Shown here: piece by piece, positions 44,755-53,633 of the stretch
Numbering within the stretch: position 1 is the stretch's first letter
How the letters are laid out: each line of letters begins with the position of its first letter
NCBI RefSeq assembly: GCF_900130045.1
Contig: NZ_FQXT01000004.1
Coordinates: 389,276 to 453,275 of the forward strand
DNA: 64,000 nt
DNA from: Leeuwenhoekiella palythoae
GTDB taxonomy: Bacteria > Bacteroidota > Bacteroidia > Flavobacteriales > Flavobacteriaceae
Reading direction: 5' to 3'
Made by a program: the position numbers and the translations under genes
The notes under the pieces: generated by a model
Told to the model about the DNA's origin: nothing
Databases searched by the model: none
What the model saw: only the letters and a program-made list of their open reading frames with translations

Positions 44755-44786
44755 CTATAAAGTACCTTAAGCAATGTACTTTATAG
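44755..44786 (-). terminator. Intrinsic terminator after the serine hydrolase
   Basis: Arms CTATAAAGTAC (44755-44765) and GTACTTTATAG (44776-44786) pair over 11 bp, with a CTTTTT tail on the minus strand. It separates the serine hydrolase from the RluA-like gene. Confidence 0.75.
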
Positions 44787-44794
44787 AAGTAAAA

Positions 44795-46240
44795 TTATTT
44801 TGCGTGAGGATCAAATTTCACCGAGTAGTTACCGTGCTGCTTGTAACGCACGATCTTTCCGGCGGCATCTCGCTCAAAGGTCAAGGTCTCTCCAAGTTCT
44901 TTATCCTCACGAATTTTTCTAAAGGTATCTCCGGAGATGTGCTTATACATGGTCATCGCCTCAGCAGGATCATCTGCAGGTAGATTTAAAGTGACCAACT
45001 TGTCGCCCCAAGTGCCTATGTAAAGTTCGCTCCACCAAGGTTTGGTATTGTAGTATCCGGTATACTCTGAAAGGTCAATAGGCTGTTCGCTTTCATCTGT
45101 TTTTTCGGTTTCTTTTACTTTGCTGATGATGCCATTGATACCGTTAATATACTTGCCGGGATTGGTTGCGCTAGCATTGATCATTACCGAAAATGCAAGC
45201 TTGCGCTTCAGGTCAATTTGTAAAGCGGTGCGATACCCGGGACAGCTGCCGCCGTGACCTACCCAAGTGTTTCCATTGCTGCCTTTATAAACTACAAAAC
45301 CTAATCCCCAAGTGGTTTTCCAGTTAGGATCTGTAAAGTGCACTTGCTGCATCAGTTTTAAAGTTGAAGGTTTTAGAACTTCGGTAGTTGTAGTATCGCG
45401 CAGACGCAATTGCCACGAAGCGAATTTACCCAGATCGGTGACGTTAGATGAAAAGCCTGCCGCAGGCATAATCCCGTTAGCTTGAAAAAAGTTAAGCTTA
45501 TCTCTGTTTCCACTGCGGTCTAGCGCATTGTAACCAAAGGCGAGTTCACTGCCATAGAGCGCTTCGGGAAGTTCGGTGCGGGTGTCAGCAAGTCCTAAAG
45601 GTTTAAGAATGTTTTCAGCAACATAGGTTTCATACGGCATCCCAGACACTTCGGCCACGATCTCTCCTAAAAGGGTCAGTCCTAAATTGCTGTATTGAAA
45701 GTACGTTGACGCAGGATAGAGCGTCTCCTGATTTTTTAAACCTGCATCTACCTCTTCAGTAGTTGGGAAATCAAACTCGGGAGCCGTCCAGTAGGGAGCA
45801 TCGGCCTCTCGTGGTAAACCAGAAGAGTGTGTTAATAACGAGCGTACCGTGATAGGGCCGCTGGCAGCATACTGTTGCTTAAGATTATATTGAGGTAAGA
45901 GATCGCTTATACGATCGTCTAAGCGCAATTTACCTTCATCATACAGCTTCATAATGGCTACGGAAGTAAACAACTTAGAGATCGAGCAAATGCTGCACAA
46001 GGTTGAGGGCTGAGTGCTTACCTTATCGGCTACATTGGCAAGTCCTACAGCTCCAGACCATAGCACATCTTGATCTTCTACAACAATAGCACTTAAACCG
46101 GGGAGTTGATCAAAGTCTTTTTGGGCATCAAGCCATACTTCTACCAGTTGTAAAGCTTCTGTATAATCTTTTTTAGCATCTTGAGCGAATGTAGTTCCTA
46201 AACAGAAAGAAAAGAGTAGGGTAATGTAAAGGTATTTCAT
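44795..46240 (-). CDS. Secreted serine hydrolase (beta-lactamase/PBP class C family)
   Basis: A 481-residue exported protein. Signal peptide is MKYLYITLLFSFCLGTTFAQ. The SxxK motif is SISKLFTS (near residue 83) and the YxN motif is YSNLGLTLLGE; HGGSCPGYRTAL supplies the third (KTG-like HxG) element. Class C relatives include esterases and D-aminopeptidases, so the substrate is uncertain. A C-terminal domain of about 100 residues follows. Flanked by terminators on both sides. Confidence 0.9.
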   Translation of the reverse strand: MKYLYITLLFSFCLGTTFAQDAKKDYTEALQLVEVWLDAQKDFDQLPGLSAIVVEDQDVLWSGAVGLANVADKVSTQPSTLCSICSISKLFTSVAIMKLYDEGKLRLDDRISDLLPQYNLKQQYAASGPITVRSLLTHSSGLPREADAPYWTAPEFDFPTTEEVDAGLKNQETLYPASTYFQYSNLGLTLLGEIVAEVSGMPYETYVAENILKPLGLADTRTELPEALYGSELAFGYNALDRSGNRDKLNFFQANGIMPAAGFSSNVTDLGKFASWQLRLRDTTTTEVLKPSTLKLMQQVHFTDPNWKTTWGLGFVVYKGSNGNTWVGHGGSCPGYRTALQIDLKRKLAFSVMINASATNPGKYINGINGIISKVKETEKTDESEQPIDLSEYTGYYNTKPWWSELYIGTWGDKLVTLNLPADDPAEAMTMYKHISGDTFRKIREDKELGETLTFERDAAGKIVRYKQHGNYSVKFDPHAK

Positions 46241-46377
46241 AGGTAGTGACGATTTTTTAGTTGGAATTTTAATTGGTAAACTACTTGCCTAAAAATACGT
46301 CATTGGGAATTAAGATACCCCCTTGTAGCAATTGTATACGTGCACTAATCACAAACAACCGATTTACTAAACAATAA

Positions 46378-46410
46378 AAAAGCGACAGCTTCTAAAGAAC
46401 TGTCGCTTTT
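46378..46410 (-). terminator. Intrinsic terminator after the thioredoxin-like gene
   Basis: Arms AAAAGCGACAG (46378-46388) and CTGTCGCTTTT (46400-46410) pair over 11 bp, followed by T-rich sequence on the minus strand. Confidence 0.85.
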
Positions 46411-46434
46411 AAATAAAATTTGTTCCGCCCAAGC

Positions 46435-47019
46435 CTAGTCCGCGTAGGCGTGTTTATAGGGCTTGTTTTGTAAGATCTTCAGCATATCTTTTTCAAGACT
46501 TTCAATAGGATATTCTACAATACGGCCCAACTCAGTACCGTTTTTACTAAAGATCAACGTAGGTACACGCTTGATGTCTTTCCCTTCTTCCAATCCTTCA
46601 GGTGTGGTTTTAGAACGATCTACTGTGATGAGTTCGACGTCTTGTGTTTTACCAGCCGCATCTAAGATCTTATAGAAGCGAGGCGTTTCTCGTTTACTAT
46701 CGCTGCACCAGGTTCCCATAAAAACGGTAACATCTACATCTTCTAACAGCGGCTTGAGTTGCATGACCACGTCTTTATCGATGTCATACTCGGCATAGCG
46801 TGGGTTAAACCACGAACCAAAAGTACCGGTTTGCAGTTCCATACGCTCGGTCTCACCGGTAAGCATTTCCGGTTGTTGAGGCGTTGCCGGTTTAGCCGGA
46901 GCTTCTGGTGCTTCGGGAGCCTCGGGAGCTTTAGAAGCAGTACTTGTGGTGGTTGTGGTCTTGCAGCTCACGAGTGCACCCAGTGCAAGGGCTAAAAGGC
47001 CTGTTTTATACGTTTTCAT
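46435..47019 (-). CDS. Thioredoxin-family lipoprotein with a single active-site Cys
   Basis: A 194-residue lipoprotein with lipobox GALVSC. A low-complexity linker follows, with APEAPEAPEAP repeats (about 30-42). The thioredoxin fold starts near 80; the active-site position reads FMGTWCSDSKRETPRF, with one Cys (CSDS) instead of CxxC. It lies 12 bp downstream of gpmI on the same strand. Confidence 0.85.
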   Translation of the reverse strand: MKTYKTGLLALALGALVSCKTTTTTSTASKAPEAPEAPEAPAKPATPQQPEMLTGETERMELQTGTFGSWFNPRYAEYDIDKDVVMQLKPLLEDVDVTVFMGTWCSDSKRETPRFYKILDAAGKTQDVELITVDRSKTTPEGLEEGKDIKRVPTLIFSKNGTELGRIVEYPIESLEKDMLKILQNKPYKHAYAD

Positions 47020-47031
47020 AGTTTGTATGTT

Positions 47032-48549
47032 TTAGCTTACCAGACTTTCCTGGTCCATTTCTTCAGGTTTGTCAACACCCATCATAGCTAAGATGGTAGG
47101 AGAGACGTTTCCTAAGATTCCGTCTTTTACGCTCTTGATGTCGTTGTCTACCACGATGATCGGCACAGGGTTAGTTGTGTGCGCGGTGTTTGGCGAACCG
47201 TCTTCATTTTTCATCGTTTCGCAGTTTCCGTGGTCAGCGATCACGATGGTGCTGTAGCCGTGCTCCAGACCGGTCTCGATTACATCCTTAGCACAGCTGT
47301 CTACTGCTTCGCAGGCAGCGATGGCTGCTTCGATCACTCCGGTGTGTCCAACCATATCGGGATTGGCAAAGTTGAGACAAACAAAGTCTACTTCTTCTTT
47401 TTTCAACTCGGCTGTGATCTTATCACGCACTTCATACGCGCTCATTTCAGGCTTCAGGTCGTAAGTCGCTACATCTGGAGATTTTGCGATCAAACGGGTT
47501 TCGCCTTCAAATTCTTTTTCACGTCCTCCCGAAAAGAAGAAGGTCACGTGTGGGTATTTTTCAGTCTCTGCAATACGGATCTGTTTTTTACCTGCTTTAG
47601 AAACCACCTCACCAATCGTATTGGTCAGGTTGTCTTTGTCAAAAATGATATGGATGTTTTCAAACGTCTGATCGTAATTGGTCATCGTCACGTAGTACAG
47701 GTCGAGTTTCTTGGTATCCTGCTCGGGGAAGTCCTCCTGAGAAAGCATACGGGTCAATTCGCGTCCACGGTCAGTACGGTAGTTAAAGAATAAAACCACA
47801 TCGCATTCATTGATTGTGGCAACCGGTGCATCATTTTTGGTGATCACCAAAGGTTCTAGGAATTCGTCAGTAGTACCGTCTGCATAGGATTGTTTGATCG
47901 CAGCAACAGGATCTGTAGTTTTGGTCCCGATTCCTTTTACCGCAGCGTCATAGGCTTTCTTTACGCGCTCCCAACGGGTATCGCGGTCCATCGCAAAGTA
48001 ACGGCCGGTGATGCTCGCCAGTTTAGCGCCATTCTCTTTAGCATAACCGTCAAGGTCTTCGATAAAGCCGGCCCCGCTTTGCGGATCAACGTCACGACCA
48101 TCTGTAAATGCGTGTACGTAAACTTCTTCAACACCTACTTCGTTCGCTGCTTTGATCAGTCCTTTAACGTGGTCAATGTGCGCGTGCACGCCACCGTCTG
48201 AAACCAGACCTAAGAGGTGAATAGGCTTCTTATTTTCTTTCGCGTAAGCAAAAGCATCTTTAAGCTCCTTTTGCTCGCGTAATTTATCTTCTTTAAGCGC
48301 TTTGTTGATCTTAGCAAAATCCTGGTATACAATGCGGCCGGCGCCCAGGTTCATATGGCCTACTTCGCTGTTTCCCATTTGTCCGTCAGGCAAGCCTACA
48401 TTACCGCCGTGGGTAAGCAATTGTGCGTGTGGGTATTTGGTATATAACGAATCAATAAACGGAGTTTCAGCAAGGTCTACTGCAGAAACGTCCTTATTAG
48501 GTGCAAATCCCCATCCATCGAGGATCATTAAAATGACTTTCTTATTCAT
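47032..48549 (-). CDS. gpmI: 2,3-bisphosphoglycerate-independent phosphoglycerate mutase
   Basis: A 505-residue glycolytic enzyme of the alkaline-phosphatase superfamily. Metal and catalytic features are visible: ILMILDGWGFAP (first Asp), MGNSEVGHMNLGAGRIVYQD with the phosphorylated Ser, NFANPDMVGHTG and VIADHGNCE with later metal ligands. Length is normal. A promoter element precedes it, and a thioredoxin-like gene follows in the same transcript. Confidence 0.97.
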   Translation of the reverse strand: MNKKVILMILDGWGFAPNKDVSAVDLAETPFIDSLYTKYPHAQLLTHGGNVGLPDGQMGNSEVGHMNLGAGRIVYQDFAKINKALKEDKLREQKELKDAFAYAKENKKPIHLLGLVSDGGVHAHIDHVKGLIKAANEVGVEEVYVHAFTDGRDVDPQSGAGFIEDLDGYAKENGAKLASITGRYFAMDRDTRWERVKKAYDAAVKGIGTKTTDPVAAIKQSYADGTTDEFLEPLVITKNDAPVATINECDVVLFFNYRTDRGRELTRMLSQEDFPEQDTKKLDLYYVTMTNYDQTFENIHIIFDKDNLTNTIGEVVSKAGKKQIRIAETEKYPHVTFFFSGGREKEFEGETRLIAKSPDVATYDLKPEMSAYEVRDKITAELKKEEVDFVCLNFANPDMVGHTGVIEAAIAACEAVDSCAKDVIETGLEHGYSTIVIADHGNCETMKNEDGSPNTAHTTNPVPIIVVDNDIKSVKDGILGNVSPTILAMMGVDKPEEMDQESLVS

Positions 48550-48568
48550 GGTTTTTCTAGTTGTACTA

Positions 48569-48576
48569 CAAAGATA
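48569..48576 (-). promoter_or_regulatory. Bacteroidota -7 element for gpmI
   Basis: The minus strand reads TATCTTTG (TAnnTTTG), 19 bp before the gpmI ATG. Confidence 0.55.
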
Positions 48577-48671
48577 ATCACTCTTAACGCGAATTACGAA
48601 AACTTTGCGTTTTAATAACTTTAGCGTTTTCTAGAACTAGAAGGGGCAATCACGCTAGAAATGTTACGGGT

Positions 48672-49436
48672 TTAAGCGCGGTACTTGTCAATCGCGGCAC
48701 GTATTTTTTCAATACGATTGTCAGGATCGGGGTGACTGCTTTGAAATTCCGGTACGCGCTGCCCGCCACTAGCTTCTTTAAGAATCTGCATCACCTCAAT
48801 AAGCGCTTCTGGATCATAACCGGCCTCAATCATAAACTTTACACCCAGATCATCACTTTCCAGTTCGTCGCCGCGACCATTTTTAAGCAAGATGGTTTGG
48901 CCTAACTGACTGGCGAGCATTCCAGCATCTGCGCCTACTTGCGCTCCGGTGGCCACCGTATTGGCGAGTTCGCTTTCTGCAATACGCTCCGCCGAATGTC
49001 GCCCCACCACGTGACCGATCTCGTGCCCTAGAATACCGGCTAATTGATCTTCGCTGCTCAGCCGTTTATAAAGCGCGTATGTGATAAAAATCTGCCCGCC
49101 CGGTAATGCAAAAGCATTCACCGTATTGGGATCGCTGAGTAAATGAAATTCGTATTGATAAGGTGTTTCTTGAGCGATGGTGTTGTCTACGAGCTTTTTT
49201 CCTACAGCGTCAATCTGATTTTGTAAACGTTGGTCGGGATACAGGCCGCCGTGTTGCTCAGCCATTATGGGCGCATTCTGTAAACCGATAGCGATCTCTT
49301 CTTCGGTAGAAAGGCTAATGGCTTGCGTTCTTCCGGTATACGGATTTTCTTCCTGACTGCCGCAATACCGGATAACACCAAAGGCTACAATGGCTACCCC
49401 TAAAAATAATTTGAGTGCTCTTCCGCCTAGTTTCAT
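48672..49436 (-). CDS. M48-family metalloprotease
   Basis: A 254-residue exported M48 protease, BepA/Oma1-like. An N-terminal membrane or lipid anchor (LFLGVAIVAFGVIRYC) precedes the catalytic domain. HEIGHVVGRHSAER supplies two zinc ligands and the catalytic Glu; GDELESDDLGVKFMIEAGYD supplies the third. Role is likely outer-membrane or cell-envelope quality control. The M15 peptidase start lies upstream with a 13-bp gap. Confidence 0.9.
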   Translation of the reverse strand: MKLGGRALKLFLGVAIVAFGVIRYCGSQEENPYTGRTQAISLSTEEEIAIGLQNAPIMAEQHGGLYPDQRLQNQIDAVGKKLVDNTIAQETPYQYEFHLLSDPNTVNAFALPGGQIFITYALYKRLSSEDQLAGILGHEIGHVVGRHSAERIAESELANTVATGAQVGADAGMLASQLGQTILLKNGRGDELESDDLGVKFMIEAGYDPEALIEVMQILKEASGGQRVPEFQSSHPDPDNRIEKIRAAIDKYRA

Positions 49437-49449
49437 AGCATGAGGATTT

Positions 49450-50184
49450 TTAGCTCAAAAGAGCGGGGTTAATGTCTAAAATGTTCTCTGTACGGTATTG
49501 ATTGATAAATGCTGAAGTAAAAGCTTCGCTACCCAATAAGTGTTCCTGCTGAAGGATTTCGGCTACATCTAACTTTTTGTACTGTTGAAGATAGCCAACC
49601 GAAAGCGGCGCGTAGCTAAAATGCCAAGGTTCATAGTTGAAGCCTTTGCGACCATAATTATTAGTGTACACCTCATAAAATCCGAAGGATTCTGCGTGTT
49701 GATCCAGCCAGGCTTTGAGTTCGCAAAACGGACCTGTTCCGTGAAATTTGTCAGGATCCAATACATTGCTGGTCACTCCGGTTCCTGATTGAATGATGTC
49801 AAGGTCTGTTGCCCAATGGTGACGCGAAGTTCCGGGGATGGTGCTGTACTCGATGATCTTTTTGATCGCATCAAGGTCGCTCATTCCATTAGCGGTATAG
49901 CTTTTGAATTTACGTTCCCAGATGCGGTTTTGATGTGCATAATCGCGATAACTAGACACTACCTGAATACCAATGCCGTCTTGTTGCGCAGCCGCTGCCA
50001 TGTTATCAAACGCTGCAGACACGGCAGGGCGCAAGCGGTAGCCGTTTTTCTCAATAAGCTCAGGATTGCCTTTGCCTATAAGTTGGTCTGTACTCAAGGT
50101 CTCCTGAGTAAGAGCCCAGTTCGGGAAGCTGCTTAGTGCGGCGGTCGCCAGAGCTGTGGTTTGTATAAAGCGTCTTCGTTTCAT
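49450..50184 (-). CDS. M15-family D-alanyl-D-alanine carboxypeptidase (VanY-like)
   Basis: A 244-residue exported peptidase. The N-terminus MKRRRFIQTTALATAALSSFPNWA resembles a Tat-type or Sec signal. The M15B zinc site is visible: SSYRDYAHQNRIWERKF, PGTSRHHWATDLDI (His and Asp ligands) and NYEPWHFSY. These enzymes trim D-Ala from peptidoglycan. It overlaps the following GNAT gene's start by 4 bp. Confidence 0.9.
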   Translation of the reverse strand: MKRRRFIQTTALATAALSSFPNWALTQETLSTDQLIGKGNPELIEKNGYRLRPAVSAAFDNMAAAAQQDGIGIQVVSSYRDYAHQNRIWERKFKSYTANGMSDLDAIKKIIEYSTIPGTSRHHWATDLDIIQSGTGVTSNVLDPDKFHGTGPFCELKAWLDQHAESFGFYEVYTNNYGRKGFNYEPWHFSYAPLSVGYLQQYKKLDVAEILQQEHLLGSEAFTSAFINQYRTENILDINPALLS

Positions 50185-50642
50185 TCTAAATTTTTATAAA
50201 GCAGGTAATGCGTGCCTATGGGTTCGATCTCAAAAGGTTCGCCTTCAATTTTAAAACCTTTACGGGTATAAAAGTTAAGGGCTTTGATACGAGCGTTACA
50301 CCAAAGAAGCTTGTAACCTGCAGCTTTAAGCCGTGCTTCACCGGCAGCGACCAATAGATTTCCCAAGCCTTTACCTTGATAGCCATCAAGAACCGCCATC
50401 CCGCGTAGCTGATATTGCTTCCCTTTAAATTGCGGTTTGGTAGCGTTCATAAAGGTGACCACGCCAATAAGCTTGTCTTCATCAAAAAGTCCTAAGTGAA
50501 ACGTATCTTCGGCATCGTCACCGGGCATTGCACAGGTTTCTAAAGGTCTGCCTGCGCGTAGCACCGGGTGGCGTACCGCATAGGTTTCTGCCGAAGTGAT
50601 CTCGTGAATGGTAAACGGATTTGTTTTCAAAACGCCTTGCAT
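50181..50642 (-). CDS. GNAT-family N-acetyltransferase
   Basis: A 153-residue GNAT protein with motif A QLRGMAVLDGYQGKGLGNLLVAAGEARLKAAG (acetyl-CoA loop Q-G-K-G-L-G) and motif B LLWCNARIKALNFYTRKGF. Acceptor unknown. It ends with a 4-bp overlap into the M15 gene and starts 3 bp after the small GNAT-like gene, indicating one transcript. Confidence 0.9.
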   Translation of the reverse strand: MQGVLKTNPFTIHEITSAETYAVRHPVLRAGRPLETCAMPGDDAEDTFHLGLFDEDKLIGVVTFMNATKPQFKGKQYQLRGMAVLDGYQGKGLGNLLVAAGEARLKAAGYKLLWCNARIKALNFYTRKGFKIEGEPFEIEPIGTHYLLYKNLE

Positions 50643-50645
50643 AAA

Positions 50646-50933
50646 TTAAGCACGCACGTCTGCGTACTCAGGTTTCTCATCAAATTTAACTTCGGCAAAA
50701 GGACAAAGTGGTTCTATTTTGATGTTTTTTGAACGTGCCCACGCTACCGTATGATCCAGGAGTTTGCTTGCGTAACCTTGATGTTCGTGTTCCATTTTTG
50801 TCTCGGTATGGTCTACAATGATGGTGTTTTCATCCTGAACGGTATAAGTAAGTTCAGAGATTTTTCCGTGTTCACCTTCTATCCAGAACATCCCTCTTTT
50901 GTCATTTTCTCTATGTTGAATTGTATAATCCAT
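50646..50933 (-). CDS. Small GNAT-like protein (YjdJ type)
   Basis: A 95-residue protein of the compact GNAT family PF14542: RGMFWIEGEHGKISELTYTV, HTETKMEHEHQGYASKLLDHTVAWARSKNIKIEPLCPFAEVKF. The acetyl-CoA loop is reduced to HQGYASKL. Target unknown. It is the first gene of a four-gene run (GNAT-like, GNAT, M15, M48). Confidence 0.88.
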   Translation of the reverse strand: MDYTIQHRENDKRGMFWIEGEHGKISELTYTVQDENTIIVDHTETKMEHEHQGYASKLLDHTVAWARSKNIKIEPLCPFAEVKFDEKPEYADVRA

Positions 50934-50947
50934 TACTTTTGTGTGTT

Positions 50948-51040
50948 TTTATTGGCACCACCAAAGGGTTTAATATTCCGAGGCTAGCCGCTGAATTGAA
51001 ATTTTGTTTCTAACAAACACCTCTAGGTCTTGCCTTGAGC
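50948..51040. repeat. Dispersed intergenic repeat, copy 2
   Basis: Opens TTTATTGGCACCACCAAAGG and continues with a looser match to 27664-27770. The palindrome of copy 1 is missing or altered here. Confidence 0.5.
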
Positions 51041-51095
51041 GCGTTTAGTTCCTTTCTAATACAACTGAAAGGATATACATTTAAAAATAGCAATT

Positions 51096-51524
51096 ATGTC
51101 CAAAATTACGGTCACCCGTTTGTATAAAGAAGACATTAACACCTTTTTACCACTGGTTCAGGAATTGATGGAGCACACGGTGGAAGAAAACCTATTAAAA
51201 GTACGTTTTACCGAAATGTTTGAGCATCGGTATCAATGTCGCGGTATTTATATTGAAGGCGAACTCGCCGGTGTTTTTGGGTTGTGGTTTGCCGTACGGC
51301 ATTATGCCGGAAAAACCTGCGAGGTGGATCACGTGTATATCAAACCTGAATTCCGCAATCGAGGTTTAGGAAAACAGGTTTTTCAGTGGATTTACGACTA
51401 TGCGCGGGCGGAAGGCTGTGAAACTTCAGAATTAAATACGTACGTGCATAACTTTCCCAGTCACAAGTTTTATATGAATGAAAACTATGTGATCAAAGGC
51501 TATCACTTTTTAAAGAAGCTTTAG
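51096..51524 (+). CDS. GNAT-family N-acetyltransferase
   Basis: A 142-residue GNAT enzyme with motif A CEVDHVYIKPEFRNRGLGKQVFQWIYDYARAEG (loop R-N-R-G-L-G) and motif B ELNTYVHNFPSHKFYMNENY. Acceptor unknown. Its TAG stop shares TTAG with the stop of the convergent pepE gene. Confidence 0.9.
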   Translation: MSKITVTRLYKEDINTFLPLVQELMEHTVEENLLKVRFTEMFEHRYQCRGIYIEGELAGVFGLWFAVRHYAGKTCEVDHVYIKPEFRNRGLGKQVFQWIYDYARAEGCETSELNTYVHNFPSHKFYMNENYVIKGYHFLKKL

Positions 51525-52225
51525 TTTACGGTAATTTCAGAATCAGTAGGCAATTCATACGGTGCCTTATCAGCTTCAAAAATTCGGGCGCTGTGCGGAC
51601 CGCGTAAGGTGTATACGCGTTTTTTAACTTCAATCCAGCTGCCTTCACGCAGACCGACTACAGGAAGCGCATTGAACTGATGAAATTCTTTAATACGGGT
51701 TTCGCGGGTTTCGCCCATATGCGTACTGCCTTCTACAGGATCCAGATAATGCGGATTGATATTAAACGGAACCGCACCCAGCGTTTTAAAGCTAGGAGGG
51801 TAAACGATAGGCATGTCGTTTGTGGTTTGCATACTTACTCCTGCAATATTGGTTCCTGCACTGGTGCCTAAGTACGGCATGTTTTCATACAAACGGTCGC
51901 GTAAAACTTCAAGAACTTTATACTCGTACAATTGCTTGACCAACAAAAACGTGTTGCCACCACCGGTAAATACACCTTCAGCTTTTTTAAGCGCTTCCGC
52001 CGGATCTTTAAATTGATGCAGGCCTACCACTTCAATATTCAATTGTTTAAAAAACTCCTGAGCTTTGGCAGTGTACAATTCGTGCGAAATTCCACCGGGA
52101 CGCGCATACGGAATAAAAATAATGCGCTTGGCTGCCTTAAAATGTTCGCTAAGCTGAGGTTTTAAATAATCTAAGTAACTGCCTCCGTGAACGGTGGAGG
52201 TACTGGCAAGAATTAAGTTTTTCAA
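51521..52225 (-). CDS. pepE: Peptidase E (alpha-aspartyl dipeptidase), TTG start
   Basis: A 234-residue S51-family peptidase that cleaves Asp-X dipeptides. The nucleophile elbow YLGTSAGTNIAGVSMQTTNDMP carries the catalytic Ser; FTGGGNTFLLVKQLYE and NPHYLDP are further family marks. The frame begins with TTG (MKNLILASTSTVHGGSYLDYL), which gives a normal PepE N-terminus, and a promoter element lies 20 bp before it. Confidence 0.93.
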   Translation of the reverse strand: MKNLILASTSTVHGGSYLDYLKPQLSEHFKAAKRIIFIPYARPGGISHELYTAKAQEFFKQLNIEVVGLHQFKDPAEALKKAEGVFTGGGNTFLLVKQLYEYKVLEVLRDRLYENMPYLGTSAGTNIAGVSMQTTNDMPIVYPPSFKTLGAVPFNINPHYLDPVEGSTHMGETRETRIKEFHQFNALPVVGLREGSWIEVKKRVYTLRGPHSARIFEADKAPYELPTDSEITVN

Positions 52226-52245
52226 AGGGTTTAGGTTTTGTTTTT

Positions 52246-52253
52246 CAAAGGTA
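52246..52253 (-). promoter_or_regulatory. Bacteroidota -7 element for pepE
   Basis: The minus strand reads TACCTTTG (TAnnTTTG), 20 bp before the TTG start codon, which supports that start. Confidence 0.5.
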
Positions 52254-52348
52254 CGTGCCAGAAGGTATTTAACAAAAATTTACGCGGAAATATCGGGTAC
52301 TTTAAAATACATGTCGTTACTTCATAGTAGAATTTTAAACGTGATATC

Positions 52349-53116
52349 ATGAAGCTGGTTACTACACTATTGTTATGCTTAAGTATAGGTTTTTCATTAC
52401 AGGCGCAAGTTGCCCGGGTTATGATCGACGGGCAAATTATTGTTCCCGCAGGCGATGATGTAGCAGGAATTGTAGTGTATAATAAAACCGCGCAACGCGG
52501 AACCATAACCTCAGAAGAAGGGACTTTTGATATTGCCGTAGCGCGTAATGATGAAGTCGTGATCCAGTCGGTTCAATTTGCGCCAATAACTGTAGTGGTT
52601 GACCAGGGCGTGGTAAGCAGTAAACAAATGAATGTGACGCTGAGAGAGACGGTAAATGTGCTAGACGAAATTATCGTAACGCCTTATGATCTTACCGGAG
52701 ATATTGTAGCCGATGTAAACCGGGTGCGCACTGTAGACCCTGTGCCTTTTGATGGAAGCGACATTCGTATTGAAGATAGCCAGTATGACAAGAACTCTCC
52801 GGCTGATAATATTGCAATAGATGATCAACGCTGGCGGTACGGCCTCAACTTTGTAAATATCTTTAAAGCAATATTTCAAAAGTCTGATGGGGAAGAGGAG
52901 GAAGCTGCAGAAGATGAACTTGCTGAAATGTATTCCAATACATTTTTTCAGAATAATCTGGATATCAAAAAAGAACACATAGGCCTGTATATGGATTATG
53001 TAGCCGCCAATGGACTAACTAAAGAAATGCTTGAGCAAGGGAACGAACTTGCCCTAATTCAGTTTTTGATAGATAAGCGGGAAGACTTTAAAAAAGAATT
53101 GGCTGCAAGCAAATAA
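52349..53116 (+). CDS. Secreted carboxypeptidase-regulatory-like domain protein
   Basis: A 255-residue exported protein. Signal peptide is MKLVTTLLLCLSIGFSLQAQ. Residues about 20-105 match the CarboxypepD_reg-like beta-sandwich found at the N-terminus of SusC/TonB-dependent receptors (MIDGQIIVPAGDDVAGIVVYNKTAQRGTITSEEGTFDIAV), but there is no barrel. The remainder is acidic and unrecognised. The 53950 gene is a paralogue. Terminated by a hairpin. Confidence 0.8.
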   Translation: MKLVTTLLLCLSIGFSLQAQVARVMIDGQIIVPAGDDVAGIVVYNKTAQRGTITSEEGTFDIAVARNDEVVIQSVQFAPITVVVDQGVVSSKQMNVTLRETVNVLDEIIVTPYDLTGDIVADVNRVRTVDPVPFDGSDIRIEDSQYDKNSPADNIAIDDQRWRYGLNFVNIFKAIFQKSDGEEEEAAEDELAEMYSNTFFQNNLDIKKEHIGLYMDYVAANGLTKEMLEQGNELALIQFLIDKREDFKKELAASK

Positions 53117-53141
53117 GCGGAAACTTAATGTGCTCCATGTA

Positions 53142-53174
53142 AAAAAGCAGCCCCAACAACAAGACTGCTTTTTC
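53142..53174. terminator. Intrinsic terminator after the 52349 gene
   Basis: Arms AAAAAGCAG (53142-53150) and CTGCTTTTT (53165-53173) pair over 9 bp with T- or A-runs on both sides, so it can serve both strands. Confidence 0.75.
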
Positions 53175-53230
53175 GAATTAACTAACCAAAAATCAAACTA
53201 ACACTATTTATTTTAGGGGTGAAAGACGCG

Positions 53231-53554
53231 TTAAAATCCTCTAGTTGCATAGGCCAAATATGGGCTGTGTTTTAGAGAATCCAAGGCTCTTTTTTGCTCA
53301 GGCAAAATGGCCTTTTTGCTTTGTTGTTTTATAGGGGTTGCGTAAAAACCACGTGAGCAGTTAGGGGCACTGTACGTGTGTTGCATCGCCGTGGTTTTAT
53401 CCGCAGTATTTTTAATTTTCTCTTCATTAGTTTGATCGCTTTGTTGCGATACTTCTTGTGCAACTCGTTCTGGAGTCGTAGTTATTGATTTAGAGTTTTG
53501 AGCAAACCCAATCATTGAACAAAATAAAAAAGCAAGAGGTAAAAAAGTCTTCAT
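53231..53554 (-). CDS. Small secreted protein of unknown function
   Basis: A 107-residue protein with signal peptide MKTFLPLAFLFCSMIGFAQ. The mature part is hydrophilic (KSITTTPERVAQEVSQQSDQTNEEKIKNTADKTTAMQH), with one Cys and a basic tail. No family recognised. A -7 element lies 23 bp upstream and a tandem repeat lies behind it, suggesting tightly controlled expression. Confidence 0.7.
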   Translation of the reverse strand: MKTFLPLAFLFCSMIGFAQNSKSITTTPERVAQEVSQQSDQTNEEKIKNTADKTTAMQHTYSAPNCSRGFYATPIKQQSKKAILPEQKRALDSLKHSPYLAYATRGF

Positions 53555-53577
53555 AACTAAACCGTTTAAATTCTTTA

Positions 53578-53585
53578 CAAATGTA
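53578..53585 (-). promoter_or_regulatory. Bacteroidota -7 element for the small secreted protein
   Basis: The minus strand reads TACATTTG (TAnnTTTG), 23 bp before the ATG at 53554. Confidence 0.5.
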
Positions 53586-53633
53586 GGTTTGTTATGAGAT
53601 TACGATATCGTTTTCACCGTGAGCTGCCTGCTT

